In this document: positions 10,560 through 20,075 of the stretch, piece by piece
Layout: every line of letters begins with the position of its first letter
Numbering within the stretch: the stretch's first letter is position 1
Translations under genes and position numbers: made by a program
Notes under the pieces: model-generated
The model's input: only the letters and a program-made list of their open reading frames with translations
The model's database searches: none
What the model was told of the DNA's origin: nothing
Source of the DNA: Amphibalanus amphitrite
Taxonomy: Eukaryota > Arthropoda > Thecostraca > Balanomorpha > Balanidae
Assembly (NCBI RefSeq): GCF_019059575.1
Contig: NW_024881587.1
Span: 465,001-529,000 of the forward strand
Reading direction: 5' to 3'
DNA length: 64,000 bases

Positions 10560-12864
10560 GAGCTGAGGCAGAGGAGTATGCCGCCCGGTTGACGGCACGG
10601 CACGCCTCAGCAATCAAGGCGATTAAAGAGGCCATCAAGTTGAAGTCCGCAGGCTGCTCAGCGTCCGAGACAGAGGGGAAGCCGATGTCGCTCGCTTCAC
10701 GGTGAGACGGAAGTAAGGTCAGTGGATCCCGGGCTTCAAAATGCTCAAAGGCCTGAACGGTATCAAGAGAGGCTGAAATAACTGCGGAAATGAAAGCCCT
10801 CGAGCTGAAGCACCTCAGGGCAAGAAAGGAACAAGAAAGGCAGAAGAAGAAGCAAGAGGACACGCTGAAGGAGCAAGAGGACATGCTGAAGGTGCAAGAC
10901 GACATGATGAAGAAGAAGCCTATGGAGGAAGAGGTTGTACGAGCGCTTGCGAAAGCAGTCTCTGCAAAGCGGCTGAGAGCGACCTCGAGTGGGAGAGACG
11001 GCACGATTTCGACGGCGAGAACGTCGCTCTGGTCCCCAGGGAGTGCAATGTGGCAGTGGGTCTAGTAACGGTCGATCTGCCTCAGCGTAGACCACCGCCG
11101 CTTGAAGAGCGCAAAAAAAGGCCATCTGAGGAGCAGATAGCCGCAAACAACGCCAGAATGCCGAGCAAGAACGAACAACATCCAGCTAACTGGATGACAG
11201 ATGTGCTCTCTGGGCAACAGCCTGTTTTCCATCAACAATCGGCGTTTGTGAAGAGCATCCCACGTCTGGCCCTGCCGACGTTCCTAGGAAGCGCTCAAGA
11301 GTGGCCACGCTGGACTGGGCTGTTTAAAGCTTTAGTGCACAATCAGCCGTCGTTGTCAGACTCCGAGCGCATGGTACACCTTCAGAACGCGTTGGAAAGA
11401 CCAGCTGCCCAAGCAAGCAACGGCATGCTCTTCAACGGGGAACTCTACCAGGAGCAGAGAAGAAGACATGCAGGCCCATCTGCGAAAGATCTTCACCTGC
11501 ACCCCGCCATCTCTCATGGATCTCCCAGCCATGGAGCAATTCTACTCAGTCGTCCACAACACGGTGACAGTTCTTCGTAATCTGGGCTACTTAAGTGGCC
11601 TAGCGAGCGGCGAAAACCTGAGAAGAGCGGTGGAGAAGCTACCAGCCGAGCTCGGTCGAAAGTGGGGCCGAGAAGTGAATAGACTCCGACCAGTGCGACC
11701 TACCCCGGAGACGTTCAGCTCATGGCTGAAGACGGAAGTTGATGTCCTTAGCCACTCTGGTAGCCAGTTTGTGACGAACGGCAGGACAGGAGCAGCCAAG
11801 TCCAGGGACGGTGGGACGGCAAGAAAGTCGGCATTCGCGACAGGCGTCACGTCTCCGGCAGATCGCAAGTTCAAGCATCATCCGCTGCTTCATGGCAACA
11901 AAAGACAAGCGGAAATCAACAAACCTCGGAAGGAATAAGGCAGTGGCAGCGTACCGTTTGTGGCGGCTTCGCTGAGTGTAACATTGTCAGCCGCTGTAGG
12001 CCATATGTCAGAGCTTGTGCGACCGAGGCGACCCCTACTCGGAGTCGTCGACTGCGCCGGCCGCCGCCGGGTAGTCAGTCGCAGTCACGGTCTCAGTCTT
12101 GGTCGGTATTAGTCGTGGTCAGTCTCTGCCGAGTCTCGGCAGCCCACCGACGATTCGCGCTCAGTCACTCGCTATGTGACTCAGTCTCTCTTGCTCTCGG
12201 TCACTCTCCTAGACTGTCTCTATCTCTCTATCTCTCGTCTGTGTCGAGTCAAGAAATACAGTGAGGTGCCGAACTGAACTCTTTTTATCAAGAAGATTCC
12301 ACGGCGAACATTTTAATTTGTTACACTGAGCGAAGGGACGGAAACACTGCTCCAGGTAGTTCGGGTCCAAGTCCCTGGCACCAGAGGTTCAAAAGAGGTT
12401 CTTGCGCTGCTCGATACCGGGGCGCGAACATCCTTCTGCCATAAAGTCGTTCTGCACGACCCGGATGCCGGATCGCCGGACACCGTCGCCAACTCCGAAT
12501 TCAGAACGTGGAAGAAAGTGGCGTCCAGAGGCCCTCGCAGTGCGTCTCACTGACCATAAGCGCACTGGACTCTGATGGAAGGAAGAGTGACATCCAAATC
12601 CCTGAAGTGTGGTCCGTTCCAGCTCTCAACGTGACTGCGACTGTGGTAGCGAGAAGCCAGCTCAAAGGATGTGAACATCTTCAAGGACTGGAATTCCCAC
12701 AGTACGACGGTGGGCAAGTGGAACTGCTTATCAGAGCGAACGTCTTGGAGGCGATCCTGCAAAGAGAGCCGCGTGTGGGACGCCCGAATCAACCAGTAGC
12801 AGTGAAGACCGACGTCGGGTGGGCACTGACAGGATCGGCTTCGACCATCGTTCCCAGTAGCTAG
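10560..12864 (+). pseudogene. Bel/Pao LTR retrotransposon remnant: gag and protease
   Basis: The order is: an Ala/Lys-rich helix (from 10560); a Glu/Lys/Gln coiled coil (10790-10940, with KEQEDMLKVQDD); the gag core with LALPTFLGSAQEWPRWTG and SLSDSERMVHLQNAL (11260-11400); its continuation in another frame (11468-11938); then, after an inserted LTR, an aspartic protease with LALLDTGARTSFCHK (about 12395-12440); and the A17-type C-terminus with VAVKTDVGWALTG (12508-12864). This order is that of Bel/Pao Gag-Pro. Several frameshifts and stops (for example 11938) make it non-functional. Reverse transcriptase, RNase H, integrase and 3' LTR are absent. Confidence 0.8.
11977..12325. mobile_element. 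Solo LTR inserted in the Bel/Pao gag-protease region
   Basis: The segment begins TGTAACATTG and ends TTTGTTACA, classical TG...CA termini with short inverted ends. It is bounded by a 5-bp direct repeat CTGAG at 11972-11976 and 12326-12330. Removing it makes the surrounding protein frame (FVAAS then LSEGTETLLQ) continuous. The interior is CT-rich. A solo LTR of 349 bp formed by recombination between two LTRs explains all of this. Confidence 0.85.
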
Positions 12865-13029
12865 AAGTGAATATATCGGTTCGAAGTTCACTTTTAATTT
12901 AGTTCAGCGTCGAAAAATACCAGTAAAATCATGAAAAATATTACTTATGACCCTGATAAAATCTGGTCCAATTGTCTTTCAATTTGTTTGATTGCTATCC
13001 CCGAAAATGCTACTTGTTTTCAGAAGTTC

Positions 13030-13195
13030 GGTGTGACATTCAGTTCAGTTCAAAATGACTGAATATATAGTTCATTCAGTTCAGTTTTCCTGCGTCTCAC
13101 CTTGACTGACAGTTTATTCAGTTCAGTTCAGATCACGGCATGTAAGTGCCTCCGTTCAGTTCTTTCATTTCAGCTCATTCAGTTCAGTTCACAAC
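13030..13195. repeat. TTCAGTTCAG-rich microsatellite-like tract
   Basis: CATTCAGTTCAGTT and shorter TTCAGT units recur at least seven times in an AT-rich setting. It is likely simple-sequence expansion. Confidence 0.6.
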
Positions 13196-13275
13196 CGTTC
13201 TGGCCCTGGTCTCATTGTATCTTGCACTAATATCAAACAATAATTGCACTGTAATTACGATTTTTTTCTTTGCAG

Positions 13276-13454
13276 ACTATGTACTGTCGCCACTTCAACA
13301 TGACGTGCAGATGCAACGCAACCGGCTCCGATCCGAGGCGATTGACAAACAGCAGCGCACTGCACTGATGGCAGTCACCTTCAGCGACCGACGCAATCAC
13401 GTCGTCAGGCTGGGAACAACCGTGAAACGGCTGCTGGATCTCTACCTGCTCTGA
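13276..13454 (+). CDS. Possible exon, unknown protein
   Basis: A strong polypyrimidine acceptor (TTTTTTTCTTTGCAG) ends at 13275. With one base carried over, the following 59 codons are open and balanced in composition, with a basic helical look (QRNRLRSEAIDKQQRTALM and LGTTVKRLLDLYLL), then TGA. It lies about 1 kb upstream of the exon-pair gene and starts in the same phase as that gene's domain exons, but shares no sequence with them. It could be a terminal exon of a separate small gene or chance. I do not recognise it. Confidence 0.35.
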
Positions 13455-13478
13455 AAGATCCTGAAGAGGTATGCCCCC

Positions 13479-13557
13479 ATTGTTGCCGTTTTCTACCTCC
13501 GATTGAGGTAGAAAACGGCAACAATGTACGATGTATGTACATTGTTGCCGTTTTCTA
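13479..13557. repeat. Three-arm hairpin of a 21-25-bp word
   Basis: The word ATTGTTGCCGTTTTCTACCT occurs forward (13479), inverted (13505-13529) and forward again (13537-13557), separated by 5- and 7-base loops. Either pair of neighbours can fold into a near-perfect stem. Confidence 0.8.
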
Positions 13558-13657
13558 TGAATCACCTTGAAGAGTTCATATACTACCCTACCTACCCCCA
13601 ACTTTCGTTTTTCTACATCTTCCAGGAGCCAAAATACCAAGGAGGCCGAAATTCTCT

Positions 13658-13673
13658 CCCCCCCCCCCCCCCC
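13658..13673. repeat. Sixteen-base C homopolymer
   Basis: An uninterrupted C run follows ATTCTCT. It is one of at least eight G/C homopolymers of ten or more bases in this window. Confidence 0.95.
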
Positions 13674-14112
13674 ACCACCATCTCCAGAGTGATCACGAGA
13701 GACAGAGAGCAGGGAGCAGAGGGAGACACCAGACACTGGAAGTGGAGGGGGAGGGACAAGCGTAATCGAACGAGCGCCGAACTGATAGCGCGACAAATTA
13801 GTCTATGTCATAAGGGCCTAATGGGTGCCAAATTTAATGTCGCCATCTGCGAAAACCCCCCTCTCGGCTCTGGTTAATCTCCTATAGTTCGCTCCCTCGC
13901 CACACGTCTTCCCCGGCATGATTTTTTATCGGGATCAGCACCCGCACTAAACATACCATGTTGTGCTGACCCCGATCCCACCACCCGATCGCGCCATTCT
14001 AGCTCTATGACAGAATTTAGTTCGAACGACGTGTTTTCTACCGGGCACAACCCCCTCCGCTCACTAGTCTTGACCCCTCCGACCCCTTCCGACGAACCGT
14101 TTAGCGCCGTTT

Positions 14113-14164
14113 GTTTGTTTGTTAATTGGGGCTTTAGGGCGCGCCGACTACTTACCGTCTACTT
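14113..14164 (-). mobile_element. Extremely 5'-truncated 3' end of an I-clade LINE (52 bp)
   Basis: GTTTGTTTGTTAATTGGGGC followed by TTTAGGGCGCGCCGACTA matches the 3' end of the full-length LINE at 32433 and the truncated copy at 40692. It is bracketed by a 16-bp duplication CCGTTTAGCGCCGTTT at 14097-14112 and 14165-14180. About 40 bases are recognisable LINE; the last dozen are of unknown origin, probably filler added at integration. Confidence 0.8.
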
Positions 14165-14329
14165 CCGTTTAGCGCCGTTTCCATGACACTTGGGGAAGCG
14201 GCTTCGTGATGTAATCCATTTAATCCACTTGATCCATTTAATTATAATAACGGACTATCTAAAGCATTGTATGTGAGTCACATTTGCTTTCTATGTGGCA
14301 GCAAACTAACTTAACTTTTTTTACTTCAG

Positions 14330-14457
14330 ATCTGGCTCGAGATGAGCCGCATGGAGGGTGCCGTCGAAGCTCCGACATCGAAGCTGAAGGAATCCGTGTC
14401 CTGTTGCTAGGCTCCGTGTCCTGTTGGACGCCGCCCAGGTGCTGACAGGATGTCAAG
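14330..14457 (+). pseudogene. Exon-pair gene, short exon of unit 1 (frame apparently broken)
   Basis: It follows the acceptor TTTTTTTACTTCAG and ends CAAG|GTAATT. The first part reads IWLEMSRMEGAVEA, matching VWNEVDRMAGVPVG of the exon at 15251. The last part reads LLDAAQVLTGCQ in a different frame, matching LKKAADLTGCSE there. Between them a 20-base word is duplicated (CCGTGTCCTGTTG near 14395 and 14415) and the first frame hits TAG. So it is a paralogous exon that now needs a frame change. Either the unit is a pseudogene, the splice pattern differs, or the assembly has an error here. Confidence 0.5.
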
Positions 14458-14609
14458 GTAATTACTGTAATGCCGTCGATTTATAATTCATCACCATTAG
14501 TATGTGTGTTTGGATGGTATGGGGAAGGTGTAACAAACCAATAGGTATGGCGAGGGTTAAAGAGTTATATATGAGGACATGTCAAAACAATATTTATTTT
14601 ATCTTTCAG

Positions 14610-14893
14610 ACACGGACACGGTCAAGATCGAAGCCATGATGGAGTATCTGCTAGTCAACTACAGCGACGTGATCGTCGACGACTTCAGAACGCCACGCTC
14701 GCCCTTCATTCGGGACGGTAGTGTGTGGGTGGAAGGGGTGAAGGTGTTCGCCTTCGAAGAAGGCACACCCCTGAGTGTCGTTCTGCTCACGTGGGCTGCC
14801 GTGTTCCCTATATTAAGAGGTTTTTCAAAAACCCAGCAAGCCAATGAAAAACCGCTGCGCCGACAGGCTTCATGCCCTGAAAGCCGAGGAAAG
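14610..14893 (+). CDS. Exon-pair gene, domain exon of unit 1 (unknown domain)
   Basis: It is bounded by the acceptor TTTATCTTTCAG and the donor GAAAG|GTAAGC. It starts with one carried base and ends in phase 0. The protein reads SVWVEGVKVFAFEEGTPLS and then VVLLTWAAVFPILRGF, which lines up with the domain exons at 15658 (VVRVEGEELFKIDG, LLFWGAIILVF) and 59011 (LVVESQVICEL, ILIWALAHTVF). The shared core is an acidic helix, DG-x-V-x-V, then a hydrophobic helix with an invariant Trp. I do not recognise the family. The layout weakly recalls BEN-type DNA-binding domains, but the diagnostic BEN residues are not evident. Confidence 0.6.
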
Positions 14894-15250
14894 GTAAGCT
14901 GTTGCTGCTGCTGTTCTGCTGGCGTGCGTCGCCGTCGCCCATGCGGACACCGGCGTCTCAGCCACTCGGTCGGAGGCTACGGAGGCTAGTGTAGCATGAG
15001 GCTATAGTGAAGCATGACCTCTTTTAGTCAACTTTGGACATGGTTATATTGAAGCATGGCGTCAAATTTTGAAGAAAAAAAAAAGCTTCCCGCCCGGCGC
15101 TGGTTGAGTCCAGTAATGGCAGCATTTCTTCGTAAATTGTTCTTAACGCGTGCCATATTGGCAGTTTTCTCAGTTGCAATGTATGGTCCTGGTGTTCTTT
15201 GCTACGCGAAAAGTGTTTATGGATAAACTTATGTGACTTTCATTTTCCAG

Positions 15251-15368
15251 GTGTGGAACGAGGTAGACAGAATGGCCGGTGTCCCTGTGGGCGTCCGAAT
15301 GGCGGAGGTGCGACATCGCTACAACAAGATCCTGAAGAAAGCAGCTGACCTCACTGGATGTTCTGAAG
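15251..15368 (+). CDS. Exon-pair gene, short exon of unit 2
   Basis: The acceptor CATTTTCCAG is followed by VWNEVDRMAGVPVGVRMAEV, a basic stretch HRYNKILKKAADLTGCSE, and the donor GAAG|GTACGA. The 5' border is phase 0, matching the end of the exon at 14893. The 3' border is phase 1, matching the start of the exon at 15658, so the reading frame runs through both introns. It encodes a 39-residue, mostly helical linker of unknown function, paralogous to the exon at 14330. Confidence 0.6.
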
Positions 15369-15657
15369 GTACGAGTATGCTTATTCTGGAATGGGAGTTT
15401 GTTGTTTGCTCAGGGTAAAGGTGCCGTACTTAATAACATCTGAATCTATCCTGAGTTATGCTTTACTTTTTTCCACTCTGTTTGCCGTTCCGTTCTTTTT
15501 TCAACCGGCGGACATCTGTGTGCATCTGGGTACTAGCTAGTGTATGTAGGTCGTGATGCTATGATCGATTAATGCGGTCGTAGTTGGGGTCGGAGTTGGT
15601 CTAGGTTGAGTGAGTTGACCAGGGTCTGAGTAAGTGGAATCGTGTTTGTGATTACAG

Positions 15658-15977
15658 ATCGGGCCGCGGAGGCTCTCGCCAGGCTGTTCCGATGTGACCT
15701 GGAGACTGTCATGGAGGGATGCGGAGAGCCTGAGGCCCCTTCTATCGTGGATGGGGTAGTGAGGGTGGAGGGGGAGGAGCTCTTCAAAATAGACGGCTCT
15801 AACACCCCGGCAACGTCGCTTCTTTTTTGGGGAGCTATCATCTTGGTGTTCAACCAGAAGTGCACGGGAGCTGCAAGGAACCTTGGCAACTTTCTAGTTG
15901 AGAAAGTGTTTGGATATAAAGAGGGCAACACAGTGCCAAAAATGTTGCGCCCCGTGGTGGACCTCCTCACAACTTAA
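15658..15977 (+). CDS. Exon-pair gene, domain exon of unit 2 (terminal exon)
   Basis: It begins after GTGATTACAG in phase 1 and ends at TAA 15975-15977. The sequence runs LFRCDLETVMEGCGE, VVRVEGEELFKIDG, LLFWGAIILVFNQK, AARNLGNFLVEKVFGYKEGN, then a Pro-Lys-x-Leu-Arg tail. The AARNL..FL..K.(FL)G.KE block is shared with the exon at 59011. It has no signal peptide or Cys/His metal pattern, so a cytosolic or nuclear protein is likelier than a secreted one. Function unknown. Confidence 0.65.
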
Positions 15978-16914
15978 AGGGATGTGTGTAAAGTGTCGGT
16001 GTGTTTGTGGGACACCGTGATGATTAGAGAACGCAGTGTTCCAACTGCCGAGCATCGCGCTGAAGCTCTTTCTGGAACAATGGACGCAGCTGCTACGTAT
16101 GTGACGCACCTTTCTTTGAGTGACCTTTCTTTGTTCTTTTGCATTTCGGCACTTACTGGAACTTGGCAAGTGTTAAGTGTTAGTTTTTTTCGTATTTTGT
16201 CAGAATTGAGTAAGATCGGGCCTCCCCGAGCTGTAAAGCGGGGTCGGCCCGATGAATGGTTTTCTTGCACAGAATGAAGATGAACATACAGCGTCCTTTT
16301 CCGTGGAATCGCCGTGAATACCCCCGGTTGTTGAATACATTGCAAACCGTTTGATATCAGTCTGTCGACATATTTTTCACAAGGATTAAACCGACGGTGG
16401 GGGGATGGATATCGTCGTGCCGAACGAACGTGACTTGGAACAGGACACATAAAACGCACCCATTTCTTTACATTTCACAGAGCCACCCACATGTGATGCC
16501 TGCACTCGTGCCCTGACTATTGGACACATACTCATGAACTCTGTCAAGTACCGCAATATCAGATAAGATCTACGAGAAACATGTATTCGCACTGGTAACA
16601 GGGTTATCATGCATGCTGTTATGGGTGAAGAAAACTGACTGGAGATATCGAGTATTTCATGAGGCACTATTCAGGCCTCCCAGGCGTGTTGAATTGTTAC
16701 GCGAGTTGTATTATACTAACATTCCTTTTACAGCTTGTCTTCTCAGCTTCGTTCTACTGAATATACGATATAAATGTAGCCCAGCGGGCGCTCAGCACCC
16801 TGTTCGATTACTTAATTACTTACTTTGTCTTCCGTGTTTCTAACGGGTTTCCCTAACATTATCTCCCTTTGATTCTTGCGAATAATTGTGTTCCTGAGGT
16901 CTTGATCTTACCCG
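15978..16914. other. Intergenic, no supported gene
   Basis: This should hold the 3' UTR of the exon-pair gene. Several short open frames overlap on both strands without domains. A small hairpin-like CGGGCC..GGCCCG occurs near 16218-16251. Confidence 0.4.
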
Positions 16915-17052
16915 AGCTACGGAGGCCACGGCTACGTCAGATACGGGGGCGGCTATGGACACGGCTACGGGGGCGGTTACGGCGGCCACTCGCACGGTTA
17001 TGGAGGCTACGGCCACAGCCATGGCGGCTACGGTGGGAGTTATGACGGCTAA
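16915..17052 (+). CDS. Gly/Tyr/His-rich terminal exon, cuticle- or shell-matrix-type protein
   Basis: Forty-five codons read as repeats of GYGG, GHGYGG and GHSHGGYGG, ending GGSYDG and TAA at 17050-17052. An in-frame TGA three codons upstream means the exon starts at or just before 16917, probably after ...TTACCCGAG. Such low-complexity Gly-Tyr-His proteins are secreted structural proteins of arthropod cuticle and mineralised shells; some are antimicrobial. The signal-peptide exon is not visible. The neighbouring frame, which reads as Ala/Thr-rich, is a shadow. Confidence 0.65.
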   Translation, partial: SYGGHGYVRYGGGYGHGYGGGYGGHSHGYGGYGHSHGGYGGSYDG

Positions 17053-17390
17053 GGTTACGTTTGTTGTACGTAGGTACTTTGATGCTGAATTTACGTTTGT
17101 AACGTTTGTGGTACGGTACGTTTGTGGTACGGCACAAACGTACGTACGGTACGGTTACGTTTGTTGTACGTAGGTACTTTGATGCTGAATTTACGTTTGC
17201 GACGTTTGTGGTACGGTACGTTTGTGGTACGGCACAAACGTACGTACGGTACGGTTACGTTTGTTGTACGTAGGTACTTTGATGCTGAATTTACGTTTGT
17301 GACGTTTGTGGTACGGTACGTTTGTGGCTCGGTACGTTCGTGACGTACCATTTGTGACGTACGGTACGGTTACGTTTGTGTTACTTTTTC
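17053..17390. repeat. 100-bp tandem repeat, three copies plus a partial
   Basis: GGTTACGTTTGTTGTACGTA begins at 17053, 17153 and 17253, an exact 100-bp period with only a few differences between copies. A decayed partial copy follows to 17390. Each unit contains smaller GTTTGTGGTACGGTAC words and is rich in CG and ACGT. The array starts at the base after the stop codon of the Gly/Tyr/His exon, so it would be transcribed as 3' UTR. Confidence 0.95.
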
Positions 17391-17813
17391 ACGTTACTTG
17401 TTCAAATACATTAATGATGTATTTTTCACGTACGTTACACGTTTATGGCGAGTTTACTAACATCTAATTTCCGGATATGTTAACACAAATAAGTTTATGT
17501 AGCCAATAATTATCCGAGCCCAGAAACACCAGTGGTGTTATTGAACACTTAACATCTTTAATGCGAGCTATTTTACACGTTATTCGATACGCTATAAACA
17601 TGTTGGCGAGTTATCGAACTCGGTAACACGTCTTTATCGAGTTACGGAACACCACTTTTTGGAAAGTCAAAACTCATACCGAGTTATGTGGCACGGATTT
17701 ACCGTGTATGAGAAAACACGGTGGCGTGTTATGAGATACGGCTGTACCGAGTCGTTTTTGGCCATATAACACAAAACGTGCTATCATTTTTTTACAGTGT
17801 AGCCGCATTTGTT
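17391..17813. other. AT-rich stretch with degenerate CGAGTTA words
   Basis: Words such as GGCGAGTTAT, CCGAGTTATG and ATCGAGTTACGG recur between 17440 and 17750, suggesting a decayed short repeat. It ends in TTTTTTTACAGTGTA, whose reverse complement resembles the start of the unidentified segment at 28668. Confidence 0.35.
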
Positions 17814-17817
17814 TTAA

Positions 17818-18677
17818 AGGTAGTGTGCCACCTTTGAAAGATTTCCCATTTTATTTTTCCTAGGATAAGAAGCTTCTGTTTTTACCTAATATCGCAAAAA
17901 AAATCAAAAATGGGCCTGGAATAGTGCCTTTTTCGCCTAAAAGTTTATCGGTTTTTAGATATGTATAACAACTGTAGTGGGCTCACCTGCAAACAGGCGT
18001 CGGGCAACAATCGCGAATGCGGCGCACTTGTGACAATAAGCAAAGGTCATTATAGTGTTACGACCATACGACGTACGGGAATGAGTTATCAGCTGTCTAA
18101 TCGTAGACAACACAATGTCGAGCCTTAAACTGTAAGCCCGTATTGGTACTGTTTCTTTTATGTGGCTGTCGAACATTACTTATGGTTTGAAATATGATTT
18201 TATGTAAAATAATTGATATGAAAAAGCCGTCTTATAAGTTATGACCCCATTTCACCACACGCAAGTGGCAGAAATGACAATGATCAGCTGACGCATTTTT
18301 CTTGGCCGAAGTCAGAGCGCGCGGCCCGACGCACCACGCGTATTTGGAAATTCCGACCTCGACGAGCATCAGAAGCCACCTAACAGGCGTGTTCGAAACC
18401 GCAGGAGATGATGATGAACGGGTTTATCGAAACTTGATTGGATGAGCATATCGGTAATAGCGATTTCAGTGTGTGCATTTATTGTTCATAGTGGTGTGAA
18501 ATGTGGTTGGGGTACGACCGACAACCCGTCGGGGCGAATTTCGCACTGGGGTACTCAAAATTTGAAGAATTTAAGACGTTTCCATGAGTTTTGAAGGTAT
18601 GGATAAGTTCTAAAAATCCGGTTCTCCTTATCTGGGCCATTAACTCCATACGGTCCAAGAAAGCTGGCACACTACCT
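17818..18677. mobile_element. TTAA-flanked 860-bp element with AGGTAGTGTGCCA ends
   Basis: AGGTAGTGTGCCACCTTT (17818) pairs with AAGCTGGCACACTACCT (to 18677), with TTAA at 17814-17817 and 18678-18681. No transposase is present. The right TTAA is also the left border of the palindromic element that follows, so two insertions share it. Confidence 0.6.
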
Positions 18678-18681
18678 TTAA

Positions 18682-19021
18682 CATCATGAACGGCACGTAT
18701 GCCACCCACATGCTACACACTTGTTTTTATTTGTCCCAACCGCTCTGGCATTTCTCGAACTCCCTGACCGGTCAGTGAGTTTGCAAACTCCCTAGTGAAT
18801 TTGCAAACTCACTGATGGGTCAGGGAGTTTGCAAACTCCCTAGTGAGTTTGCAAACTCCCTGACCCATCAGTGAGTTTGCAAACTCACTAGGGAGTTTAC
18901 AAATTCACTAGGGAGTTTGCAAACTCACTGACCGGTCAGGGAGTTTGAGAAATTTCAGAGTGATTGGGCCAAGTAAAAACAAGTGTGCAGCATATGGGTG
19001 GCATACGTGCCGTCCGTGATG
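18682..19021. mobile_element. Palindromic (foldback) element, copy 1
   Basis: Arms starting CATCATGAACGGCACGTATG (18682) and ending CATACGTGCCGTCCGTGATG (19021) are inverted repeats, flanked by TTAA at 18678-18681 and 19022-19025. The middle (18750-18950) is built from alternating AGTTTGCAAACT and CTGACCGGTCAG palindromes, so the whole element can fold many ways. It is non-coding. Confidence 0.75.
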
Positions 19022-19782
19022 TTAAAACAAAGGAGGCTAGCTCTAAGGCCACGCACGCTGACAAAAAGCTTATAGATCATATGCACACCATAAATACTTT
19101 TTTATTTTAATCTGTTCAGTGATTTACCCATGCATGTACCGCCGCCTTATTTAGTTATACATTTATTTAGTTCACGTCCAAATTAGACCCGTTCCACTCA
19201 AGTGTGGCTATTCCAGAGTCAGGCTAAATATATCAAAGTAGAAACAGCTGACTGTTGGTCACTTATGCTAAAGCACAGGCACACGCATCAATTCACGCCC
19301 ATTCCCACTCCGCCATAGACGTGTCATCGAGAGCCGGCGCTGCTGGCAGCCCGCCCAGCTGCGACTGGCGCACGCTGCTTGTTTGTTTTTGTTTTGTTGG
19401 GTTAGGCCCTTTCGGTCTGACAAGACCATTTCAGAGTCGGACGAATGATAGAAATTATAGGGGGAGACATTGGTCTGGGCAGACACCCTAGCGAGTCACC
19501 GGGGCTGAGCCCGTCCGAAATGACAGACCGACCAGCCCCCCAAGCACTCTTTGCACCCGGCTATGGGGTGCGCTCCCTCGGGAGCAGCGAGCGGTGCCGC
19601 TCCAAGGGAGCAGCCCGCATGAGTTAAAGGTCCCTGTCCAGCCCAGAGTGAGGGTTTCGGCGTGGACGAGAAGGATTTCAGTATCCTGATTCCTGAGGAT
19701 GGAAACCACGGAACGGAGGAGCACGTTGCTCCGAACCTCCCCTTTGCATAGCCGCGAGTAGCATTTTTTTCGGTAAAACAAT

Positions 19783-20075
19783 GAATGATCTGTAAACTTT
19801 TTGTCAGCGTGCGACGGTTATATAGGCCGTACCACTAGTCGCTTTTGTTTTAACATCACGGACGGCACGTATGCCACCCTCATCTTACACATTTGATTTT
19901 ATTTGGCCCAATCGCTCTGGAATTTCCCAAACTCCCTGACCGGTCAGTGAGTTTGCAAACTCCCTAGTGAATTTGCAAACTCCCTAGTGAGTTTGCAAAG
20001 TCACTGACGGGTCAGGGAGTTTGCAAACTCACTAGGGAGTTTGCAAACTCACGGATTTCTCAAACTCCCTGTAAC
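19783..20075. mobile_element. Palindromic (foldback) element, copy 2, inverted and truncated
   Basis: The flank ATGATCTGTAAACTTTTTGTCAG at 19783 and the arm TTAACATCACGGACGGCACG at 19850 are the reverse complement of the right side of copy 1 (about 18980-19082). The AGTTTGCAAACT/CTGACC..GGTCAG core follows to about 20075. The right arm is missing. The two copies face each other across about 700 bp. Confidence 0.7.

Noticed and set aside
13928..13976. ATCGGGATCAGCAC / GTGCTGACCCCGAT inverted pair
   Set aside because: Short, imperfect and single; not enough to call an element.
17053..17390. Open frames with Val/Tyr-rich repeats on both strands
   Set aside because: They are translations of the 100-bp tandem repeat.
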